From Glutamicibacter arilaitensis Re117 (GTDB lineage: Bacteria > Actinomycetota > Actinomycetes > Actinomycetales > Micrococcaceae), in NCBI RefSeq assembly GCF_000197735.1, contig NC_014550.1:3596001-3660000 (forward strand): a stretch of DNA of 64,000 nucleotides, given 5' to 3'. Of the stretch, positions 1 to 6,808 are shown piece by piece (position 1 is the first letter of the stretch; every line of letters starts with the position of its first letter). Made by a program: the position numbers and the translations under genes. The notes below the pieces were generated by a model. That model saw only the letters and a list, made by a program, of their open reading frames with translations, made no database searches and had not been told where the DNA came from.

Positions 1-309
1 GCCCAGGATCTGGGAGAGCTTGCGCATGCGCCGGCCGAGGACCGAGAGGTTCAGGATTCCACCGCCCAGATCGCCCAGCGCGTACCACATGCTGAAATAC
101 CCCTGGGTATAACCCATGGATCCAGCACCCATGAACATGTAGCCGGACATGGATGAGCTTTGCAGGCGAAGTGCGGTGACGCCCGGACCGAGGCTGCGTC
201 CGCCCAGCAGAAAGCCCTCGGCATCCTGCTTGCCGCGCTTCATCGCCCAAACGCCGATGCCTGCCATGGCGACGAAGTAGATGACCAGGAACAGGATCTC
301 GATGCTCAT
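1..309 (-). CDS. Sodium:solute symporter (SSS family), N-terminal part, cut by window edge
   Basis: The 103 visible residues open with a hydrophobic helix (residues 3-17), then the sequence GGRSLGPGVTAL and a Ser-rich stretch (SSSMSG) typical of the start of PutP/PanF-like sodium symporters. It would be an inner-membrane uptake system driven by sodium; the substrate cannot be told. The start ATG at 309 follows GGAGGAGCAGCG, a good ribosome-binding site, and overlaps the stop of the small gene upstream as ATGA, so the two are translationally coupled. Its position next to a divergent PucR regulator suggests a purine- or nitrogen-related substrate, which is inference. The family is usually 480-550 aa, so about 80% of the gene lies outside the window. 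Confidence 0.88.
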   Translation of the reverse strand, partial: MSIEILFLVIYFVAMAGIGVWAMKRGKQDAEGFLLGGRSLGPGVTALRLQSSSMSGYMFMGAGSMGYTQGYFSMWYALGDLGGGILNLSVLGRRMRKLSQILG

Positions 310-434
310 CGCTGCTCCTCCGCATCCTCATGCTTCCAGCCGCGGCTGAGCCACAGGAAAACTCCGGTATAGATCACCCAGAGGGCCGGAACCCCGATGA
401 TGACCATGGTCGTGAACGCCGGAAGTCCAAACAT
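306..434 (-). CDS. Small one-helix membrane protein, likely symporter partner
   Basis: A 42-aa protein with one strong membrane helix (about residues 8-30, ending FLWLSRGW) and a charged tail (KHEDAEEQR). GAGGGGGA lies 8 bases before the ATG. Its stop codon overlaps the ATG of the sodium:solute symporter (ATGA), so both are made from one message. Small membrane proteins are often encoded directly before SSS transporters in actinobacteria; a role as an accessory subunit is likely but is inferred from position only. I do not recognise a named family. Confidence 0.75.
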   Translation of the reverse strand: MFGLPAFTTMVIIGVPALWVIYTGVFLWLSRGWKHEDAEEQR

Positions 435-536
435 CGACGCATTCCCCCTCAAAAACCGAACACTCTGTATTGTGTGAAGCGAATCACTATAGATCCACGT
501 GATTGACAGTTTTGCACAGCTGGAGGCTGATCAACA

Positions 537-2138
537 GTGACACTTGTAGAGAAAACACGCGATGCACGGACAAACTGTCCGGACCAGTCGATCGCCACCA
601 TGGACCAGCTGCTCCAGCTGCCCGCGGTGCTCGCCGGGAACCCGCAGCTCTTTGCCGATCAGGCGTCATTGAACCGTCATGTTGGCTGGGTCCACGTGCT
701 GGAGAATTCGGACCCGAGAACCTACCTGCGCGGCCAGGAGCTGGTGCTGACCACGGGCATCGGGTGGGGCCCGGAGACCTGCTTCGAGCAGTACGTTACC
801 GAATTGGTCGAGCTGGATTCCGCCGGGCTGCTGCTCGAGCTCGGCACCCATTGCCCAGCTGTTCCGGCGGCGCTCATCCAGTCCTGCAAGGAGCACTCCT
901 TCCCGCTGGTGGCATTGCACGAACCAGTGGCTTTTGTGGAGATCACCGTGGCACTGCACCAGCTGCTCTTCACCTCCCAGACCCGGCGCATCGAGGCCGG
1001 CGGCGAGGTCACCGCCCATTTCACCGCGCTGATGCAGCTCGGCGCTCCGGCCGAAACCATACTCCGGGACTGCGCCAGGCTGCTGAATGCCACGGTGGTG
1101 CTGGAGGATTCAGGCTACAACGTGCTGCGCCATGCCAGCGCCGTTCCGATGCCCGCGGACTTCTTCGAGCACTGGCAAGACCGTTCCCGCAGCTTGCACG
1201 TGACAGGCAATGCTGGACGCCAGGTGATCCCGGTGCAGATCCATGGCAGGCATTTCGGTTCTTTGATCGCCCCGGACACTGCCACTCATCCGGCAGGATC
1301 CCTGCATGTGCTGACAATGGCGGGCATCGCGCTGGGCACCGAGCTCCTGCGCAAGCAGGAACCTGCCTCGTTGGCTTTCGATACGGCCTGTGAACTGCTT
1401 GACGACCTGATGCTGCGAAAGGACGCGGACTCGGACCTGCTCGCCGGGAAATTCGAAGCCTCCGGGTTCCCGGTGCACCACCGGCAGCTGCGTGGTTTCG
1501 CGATCCCGCTGGCCTCGTGCGCCGACCTGAGAGCAGCAGCCAGGCAGATCGAGCGCACTATCGGCAAGGATCTGCGTCCGGTGATCGGTGCCCGGAATGC
1601 GCCCGCGTCCAAGCTCTTCGGCTTCTTCTCCGCTATCCCCGGCAAACTGCCGCCAGACTGGCCCCAGACCTTGCACCTGGATGAGGTGGCCGGATATTTT
1701 GACGGACCGCTCTATCTGGGTGCGGCCGTAAATGACTTCGGCCTGCTGGCAGATTCCATCAGGCAAGCCATCGGCGGATGCGAACTGTCCCTGGCTGCAA
1801 ACCAGCCGGTCGTGCTGGCCGAGGAGTATCCACTGGCACTGCTTGCCCATGAACTGCGCCATGAACCGGCAATGCAGCGCCTGCCGCAGCAGGTGCTCGC
1901 CCCGATCCTGGCTTTGGATCCTGCCCGGCGCACCGAGTGCCTGAGGGTCCTCCGGGCCTATTTGGCTTCACCGACCAACCGATCCCAGGCGGCTACCCGC
2001 TGCCAGCTCTCCCGGTCGGTGTTCTACCAGCGGCTCGGACTGCTCGAATCCCTGCTGGACATGGATCTGAATGATGCGCAGTCCCTGACCATCTTGTCGC
2101 TGGGCTTGGCCGTCTACCAGCAGAGCGTGGCAGCATGA
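537..2138 (+). CDS. PucR family transcriptional regulator
   Basis: A 533-aa regulator with the PucR N-terminal domain at about residues 25-150 (marks: VGWVHVLE, YLRGQELVLTTG) and a C-terminal PucR-type helix-turn-helix at about residues 475-525 (TRCQLSRSVFYQRLGLLE). This family activates purine and allantoin catabolism genes in Bacillus and actinobacteria, with a purine breakdown product as likely signal. I chose GTG 537 because GGAGG sits 10 bases upstream; an ATG at 600 is the alternative. It is divergent from the symporter and convergent with purU, with a shared hairpin terminator. The allantoin genes 25 kb away are natural targets (inference). Confidence 0.88.
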   Translation: MTLVEKTRDARTNCPDQSIATMDQLLQLPAVLAGNPQLFADQASLNRHVGWVHVLENSDPRTYLRGQELVLTTGIGWGPETCFEQYVTELVELDSAGLLLELGTHCPAVPAALIQSCKEHSFPLVALHEPVAFVEITVALHQLLFTSQTRRIEAGGEVTAHFTALMQLGAPAETILRDCARLLNATVVLEDSGYNVLRHASAVPMPADFFEHWQDRSRSLHVTGNAGRQVIPVQIHGRHFGSLIAPDTATHPAGSLHVLTMAGIALGTELLRKQEPASLAFDTACELLDDLMLRKDADSDLLAGKFEASGFPVHHRQLRGFAIPLASCADLRAAARQIERTIGKDLRPVIGARNAPASKLFGFFSAIPGKLPPDWPQTLHLDEVAGYFDGPLYLGAAVNDFGLLADSIRQAIGGCELSLAANQPVVLAEEYPLALLAHELRHEPAMQRLPQQVLAPILALDPARRTECLRVLRAYLASPTNRSQAATRCQLSRSVFYQRLGLLESLLDMDLNDAQSLTILSLGLAVYQQSVAA

Positions 2139-2177
2139 GGTCCCGCTCCGCTGGACGTGTGAGCCCCGGGACGCAGA

Positions 2178-2213
2178 AAGCCAGCCACGTCGCGATGCGA
2201 ACGTGGCTGGCTT
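2178..2213. terminator. Bidirectional hairpin terminator between pucR-type gene and purU
   Basis: A perfect 13-bp stem (AAGCCAGCCACGT with its complement) and a 10-base loop lie between two convergent genes, so it can end transcription from both sides. Confidence 0.8.
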
Positions 2214-2229
2214 CCAGAAGTTGCAGCCG

Positions 2230-3102
2230 CTAGCGCAGCACGACGGTGCGCGAGCCGCTGAGGAAGACCCGGTCCTCGCAGTGCCAGCGCACCGCATCGG
2301 ACAGGGCTTTGCACTCGGTGTCGCGGCCGGCGGCCACCAGGTGCTCGGGCTCGTAGCTGTGGTCCACTTCCTGCACCCGCTGGGTGATGATCGGCCCCTC
2401 ATCCAGCTCGCTGTTCACGTAGTGCGCCGTGGCGCCCACGGTCTTCACCCCGCGTTCGAATGCTTGGTGGTACGGCTTGGCCCCCTTGAAGGAGGGCAGG
2501 AAGGAGTGGTGGATGTTAATGGCCCGGCCGGTGAGCTTGCGGGTGAGGTCGTCGGAAAGCACCTGCATGTAGCGGGCCAGCACTACCAAATCAACCTCGA
2601 AGCGGTCCACTAGGTCCATCAGCTTGGCCTCGGCCTCGGGCTTGCTCTGAGCGGTGACCGGAACGTGGAAGAACGGGATGCCGTTCCACTCGACCTGTTG
2701 CCGGTGGTCCGGGTGGTTGGAGACCACTGCCGCGATTTCCACCGGCAGCTCCCCCATCCGGGCCCGGAAGAGCAGATCGTGCAGGCAGTGGCCGAATTTG
2801 GAGACCATCACCACCACGCGCTTCTTCTTCCCGGAGGGGCGCAGGCCCCAGGTGGCCTGGTGCTCGTCGGCGAGCTTGCCGAGGCTCGATTCGAGTTCCG
2901 CGATCTCCGCGGGCGCATCCCTGGCCTCGGCGACATCGAATTCGATGCGCATGAACAGCGTGCCGGAACGCTGGTCATCATGCTGCTTCAGTTCCCGGAT
3001 GTCGCCATGGTGCTTGAGCAGCAGCCCTGTGACCGCATGCACGATGCCCGGTCGCTCGGCGCAGGTGAGGGTCAGGACATATTTGTTGTTCGGTTCGGTC
3101 AT
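2230..3102 (-). CDS. purU: Formyltetrahydrofolate deformylase
   Basis: A 290-aa cytosolic enzyme that hydrolyses 10-formyl-THF to THF and formate, balancing the one-carbon pool and supplying formate for purine synthesis. An ACT domain covers residues 1-80 (YVLTLTCAERPGIVHAVTG) and a formyltransferase fold residues 90-285, with the active-site segment INIHHSFLPSFKGAKPYHQA and a downstream DEGPI. Length fits PurU (about 280-290 aa). ATG 3102 follows AAGGAGCGGCACG; the frame is open further upstream but that part has no family similarity. In related bacteria purU often lies near methylamine or glycine-betaine breakdown genes; the broken BCCT gene nearby fits that loosely. Confidence 0.96.
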   Translation of the reverse strand: MTEPNNKYVLTLTCAERPGIVHAVTGLLLKHHGDIRELKQHDDQRSGTLFMRIEFDVAEARDAPAEIAELESSLGKLADEHQATWGLRPSGKKKRVVVMVSKFGHCLHDLLFRARMGELPVEIAAVVSNHPDHRQQVEWNGIPFFHVPVTAQSKPEAEAKLMDLVDRFEVDLVVLARYMQVLSDDLTRKLTGRAINIHHSFLPSFKGAKPYHQAFERGVKTVGATAHYVNSELDEGPIITQRVQEVDHSYEPEHLVAAGRDTECKALSDAVRWHCEDRVFLSGSRTVVLR

Positions 3103-3542
3103 CGTGCCGCTCCTTGGGTTCGCCGAGGTGGCGAAAGCTTCGCCATGGCTCGTGGTGGTGGTGGGGGAAATGATGATGGCTGCTTCTGGTATCCGCCGCG
3201 AGGACCTGCGCCGCGGCATCCCAGAGACTTGTCAGGGAGCTATCGCCGGAGGAAATCCGTGCCGGCCCCTGCCGTGGCGGCAGCTATCGGCTGACTCAGC
3301 AACCTCTGATCGACTACTGATATATCAATAGCTGATCACAATACTATGTGTGTCGGAGCACAGCGTCAACAACTTTTCCGGCAGATTTTCCATCAGGATT
3401 CCGCTGGCCGCTTCCCGGGTTGCCGCCGGGCGGCATGCCGGGGCCAATTGGGCGCACTGGCCCCGGAAAAACGCCGAAATGGAACCCGGGAAGATACTCT
3501 TTGTGTGTCGGTAAATGTTTTTTGACCAGTGAAGAGAGCGAT
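3103..3542. promoter_or_regulatory. Divergent control region between purU and gntR-type gene (440 nt)
   Basis: No gene seen. The stretch holds the promoters of two divergent genes. A perfect 10-base palindrome TGATATATCA (3318-3327), followed closely by TGATCA (3333-3338), is a candidate operator for the GntR-type regulator encoded next to it. This is inferred from position and symmetry only. Confidence 0.4.
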
Positions 3543-4211
3543 ATGCCAAGGCCCATCGAATTGACCAGCGCTGCAGCGGAGCCAGGATCCATGGCCGCTC
3601 GCGCCTACAACGCGTTGCGCGACCGGCTGGTTCTGCTCGAAATCGCACCTACGCACCCGATCCACGAACCCCAGCTGGCCGAGGAGCTCGGCGTCGGACG
3701 CACCCCGATGCGAGAAGCCCTCAAGCGGCTGGAAACCGACCACTTGGTGGTGTCCTATCCGCGCCGCGGCACCTTCGCTACCGCGGTGGATTTCCACGAG
3801 CTGAACTACATTTCGGAGATGCGCCAGGTGCTCGAGCCGCTGGCCGCCCGCAATGCCGCCGCGAACAAGGACCCGCAGATCCGCCAAGAGCTGGCCGGCT
3901 ACCTGGAGCAGATCGACACCCTGGATCCTGCCCTCGACCAGCGTTCGCTGCTCTTGCTGGATGTGCGCATCCACCGGCTCATCTACAAGGCGGCGGCCAA
4001 CAAGCACCTGGAGGAAACCCTGGTGCGCCTGGACAACCTGGTGACCCGGATCTGGTGCCTGGTCATCGACCAGATGCCGCCGATCGCCGAGCATATTTCC
4101 GAGCATTCGGCCCTGCTGCGCGCCATCCTCGACGGCGACGCGCAGCTGGCGGCGCGGCTGGTCTCCGAGCATGTGGCCCACTTCGAGCAGGCCCTGCGCC
4201 GCGCCCCTTAG
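3543..4211 (+). CDS. GntR family transcriptional regulator (FadR/FCD subfamily)
   Basis: A 222-aa regulator: winged helix at about residues 12-80 (YNALRDRLVLLEIAP, LGVGRTPMREALKRLE, YPRRGTFATAV) followed by an all-helical FCD ligand domain (about residues 90-215) with the metal-site type residues D/H in LLDVRIHRLIY and EHSALLRAIL. The open frame extends to 3348, but that part is low-complexity Gly/Pro-rich and unlike the family; ATG 3543, with GAAGAGAG before it, gives the normal size. It probably represses a neighbouring catabolic or transport gene, perhaps purU or the now broken BCCT transporter. Confidence 0.88.
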   Translation: MPRPIELTSAAAEPGSMAARAYNALRDRLVLLEIAPTHPIHEPQLAEELGVGRTPMREALKRLETDHLVVSYPRRGTFATAVDFHELNYISEMRQVLEPLAARNAAANKDPQIRQELAGYLEQIDTLDPALDQRSLLLLDVRIHRLIYKAAANKHLEETLVRLDNLVTRIWCLVIDQMPPIAEHISEHSALLRAILDGDAQLAARLVSEHVAHFEQALRRAP

Positions 4212-4238
4212 CCGAACTTGTTCCGGGCGCCCCGGACG

Positions 4239-5399
4239 CTAGCGTCCGGCACCCTCGGGTTCCAGGTCCGCATCGAGCTGCGGCTGGGAGCCGCCCGGCC
4301 GGGAATCCAATTCTCCGGACACTGGTTCCGGGCGGCTTGCAGGCGGCGCCGGGGTTGCCGCGACAATGGAATTCTCCCTGGTCATCAGGCTGAACTGCTC
4401 GCCCTCATGGCGGTCGATCCCGTCGTCCACTGCCTGCTCGAGCACCTCCATGGCCACCTTGCCACGCAGCACCAGGGGGTCACGGCTCAGGTCTTTCCAC
4501 AGCGCCACGCACAGCAGCAGCATCACCAGCACGAATGGCAGGGCCGAGACGATGGTGATGTTCTTCAGGCCGTTCAGCGCCTCCGCCGGATGGTCCCCGC
4601 CGGCCAGCAGCATCACGGCCGCTACCGCGCCCACCGAAACGCCCCAGAAGACCACCGACTTCTTCGAGGGTTCCTGCGCGCCGCGCTCGCTGAGCGCTCC
4701 CATCACGATCGAGGCGGAGTCCGCTCCGGTGACGAAGAAGATGGCAATCAGCACTACGGCCAGCCCCATCAACGCGAGGGAGAACCACTCGGGGAACGGC
4801 AGTGCGCCCAGCAGCTCGAAGAGCACCGAGTTGAAGTCGATATCCGGTGCCCCGTCCACCATCCTGGCCAGCGCCTGGCCCATGTCCCCGTTGCGCTCGG
4901 CTCGTTCCTGCAGGCCGATGGCGCCGCCGCCGAAGATGGCGAACCAGATCAGCGTGACCGTGGAGGGAACCAGCAGCACGCCGGTAACGAACTGGCGGAT
5001 GCTGCGCCCGCGCGAGATCCGCGCGATGAACAGGCCCACGAACGGGGTCCAGGAAACCCACCAGGCCCAGTAGAAGATGGTCCACGACGAGAGCCAGGTG
5101 GCCATTTCGCCATCGCCTGAGGACGCGGTGCGCGATGCCATCTCGGGCAGGTCCGCGATGAAGGAGCCCACGGCGTTGGGGATCATGTTCAGGATGAACA
5201 GCGTCGGCCCGCCGATGAAGACGATCAGGGCGAGAATGACGGCCAGCACCATGTTGATATTGGAAAGCCACTGGATGCCGCGCTCAATGCCGGAGACGGC
5301 CGAAGCGACAAACAACGCGGTCAGGATCGCGATGATCAGCACCAGGATCCCTGAGCCCACGGACGGCAGAATGCCGACGGACTGCTCTGGTTGCTGCAC
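4239..5399 (-). pseudogene. BCCT family (betaine/choline/carnitine) transporter, N-terminus deleted
   Basis: The 386 residues carry the second half of a BCCT transporter: the helix with SAVSGIERGIQWLSN, the core WTIFYWAWWVSWTPFVGLFIARISRGR (Trp-rich substrate-site helix), FVTGADSAS, and a long polar C-terminal tail. The family has 12 helices and at least 500 residues, so about 200 or more N-terminal residues are missing. Upstream of GLLPSVGSGI-like sequence the similarity stops near 5370-5395, exactly where a truncated MFS gene on the other strand begins. The gene is therefore a remnant from a deletion or rearrangement and is unlikely to work. It lies 27 bases from, and convergent with, the GntR-type gene. 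Confidence 0.85.
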
Positions 5400-5729
5400 T
5401 CGGCGCTCTGGGAGATCCTGCTGAGCATGCTGGTCTTCGGCATCGGCATGGGCGCCAGCTATGCGGCCATGCCGGCATTGATTGCCCGCAGCGTGGCAGC
5501 CCAGGAACTCGGCAGCTCCGTGAGTTTCAACCAGGTGCTGCGTACCGTGGGTTCATCCTTCGGCACTGCGATTTCCGCCGCCATCATCGCCACCCACCCC
5601 GGGCTCCTGGGCGAAGCCAGCCCCGAAGGCATCAACATGACGTTCCTGCTCGGCGCCCTGCTTTGCATCGTCCTCGGAGCGGCGTTGCTGGCCGATTCGG
5701 CACGACGCCGGTTGAGGAAGAACAGGTAG
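5370..5729 (+). pseudogene. MFS transporter, C-terminal fragment only
   Basis: About 118 residues match the last third of a DHA-type MFS drug exporter: ALWEILLSMLVFGIGMGASYAAMPALI, then VSFNQVLRTVGSS, then a final helix and a basic tail RRRLRKNR. An in-frame stop lies at 5352-5354 and no N-terminal part exists in the window. The break coincides with the break in the BCCT gene on the opposite strand, so both were cut by one event. A terminator follows at 5748. Not expected to be functional. Confidence 0.85.
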
Positions 5730-5747
5730 GAAAGCCCTGGATGCAGC

Positions 5748-5782
5748 AAACGCCTCGGTGCCGTGATGGCAACGAGGCGTTT
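5748..5782. terminator. Hairpin terminator
   Basis: Stem AAACGCCTCG-TGCC pairs with GGCA-CGAGGCGTTT (one mismatch), loop GTGAT, followed by TTT on the plus strand. It lies between the convergent MFS remnant and the ABM-domain gene. Confidence 0.7.
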
Positions 5783-5799
5783 TCCCGATTTCGAAATGC

Positions 5800-6096
5800 C
5801 TAGAGCTCGACGATCTCGAATTCCAAGAGCTCAGCCCCGGACGCGACCGGCTTCTGGCCCGCGGCGCCGGAATGGGCCGCATCGGCGCGCTGCTCACGCC
5901 AGTTCTCGAAGTCCTCGCGCGTTGCCCACTGCGTGTAGACAAAGTACTTGTCTCCGCCGTTGACCGGGCGCAACAGCTTGAACCCTTCGAAGCCTGGCGA
6001 GGAATCCACCACATGCTTGCGGGCAGCGAAACGCTTTTCCAGCTCCGTCCCAGCTTCGCCGGGAACCGACAGGACATTGATGACGACAATCGACAT
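5800..6096 (-). CDS. Antibiotic biosynthesis monooxygenase (ABM) domain protein
   Basis: A 98-aa single-domain protein with the ABM ferredoxin-like fold: a first strand IVVINVLSVP, a helix ELEKRFAARK, the segment PGFEGFKLLRPVNG, and YFVYTQWATREDFENW. The same fold is used by small monooxygenases and by heme-degrading IsdG/MhuD enzymes; the pattern PGF(E)GF...W.....F.W is also found in actinobacterial heme-degrading members, so iron recycling from heme is possible but unproven. ATG 6096 follows AAAGG with 6-base spacing; a TTG two codons upstream is less likely. It stands alone, with a terminator on its 3' side. Confidence 0.75.
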   Translation of the reverse strand: MSIVVINVLSVPGEAGTELEKRFAARKHVVDSSPGFEGFKLLRPVNGGDKYFVYTQWATREDFENWREQRADAAHSGAAGQKPVASGAELLEFEIVEL

Positions 6097-6198
6097 GTTC
6101 AACCTTTCTTGACCGGGCTTCGTTCACGGGAAGCCCCCTGTCCCCACCCTACGCCAGCGCATTCTTGGCAGCAGGCGCACGTGACGAAGTTCGGCCGG

Positions 6199-6729
6199 CT
6201 AGTCGACATGTGCCTCTGGCCAGCAAATTTCAAAACGCTCCAAGATCAGTTCTCCCCCGGCTTTGCCGGTGTCTTCAGGTTTCCAATCAATTCCTATGGA
6301 CTTCTGCGTACGGCGCCAGAATTTTTCATGTTCTGCGCGCCAGTATTCCAGCGAGAGATCCCCTTCGCCCTCGGCCGCGGCAAACTGCGCGTCTACCTCG
6401 AAGAATGAGGAGCGCTCGACGGAGAGCACTCGCAAAATCGCCCGCGGCTGCCCTTGCCCATCGCAAACAATGCAGTGGTCTTCCGGTTGCGGGACACGTT
6501 CGTTGTAATAGACGTAGTCGCTAGCCAGAGACGAAGTCGCTCGCTTGGTTCCGTGCAGCATTTCATTCAAAAGCTCATCGGCAAGCGCGGGATGGTCCCC
6601 GAAGGATTCGGCGATATGGTGCGGTGCATCGGCCCGCGGAATCCCTTTGCTCGCCAGATACTCAAACCACATCTGTTCAGCAGCTTCTGCATCGACGGGA
6701 GGCAGCTCAGGAGCACAATTTTCTGTCAT
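6199..6729 (-). CDS. ASCH domain protein, copy 1
   Basis: A 176-aa protein with the ASCH (PUA-like, RNA-binding) domain in its middle and end: GTKRATSSLASDY, HCIVCDGQGQPRAILRVLSVE, and a C-terminal WRRTQKSIGID block. ASCH proteins are thought to bind RNA or act on modified nucleosides (some hydrolyse N4-acetylcytidine); the GTKxAT motif with Lys and the Glu-rich loop AAAEGEGD are the residues of interest. A close paralogue is encoded at 34309-34839. It stands alone between a surface sigma-factor gene and the ABM gene. Confidence 0.8.
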   Translation of the reverse strand: MTENCAPELPPVDAEAAEQMWFEYLASKGIPRADAPHHIAESFGDHPALADELLNEMLHGTKRATSSLASDYVYYNERVPQPEDHCIVCDGQGQPRAILRVLSVERSSFFEVDAQFAAAEGEGDLSLEYWRAEHEKFWRRTQKSIGIDWKPEDTGKAGGELILERFEICWPEAHVD

Positions 6730-6808
6730 GTGTCGATCCTAGCCGCGGCGCGCATTCCGCCTGGGCATGGAATGGCCGTTGCAGGACAGACGGACTGCCG
6801 GACTGCGC

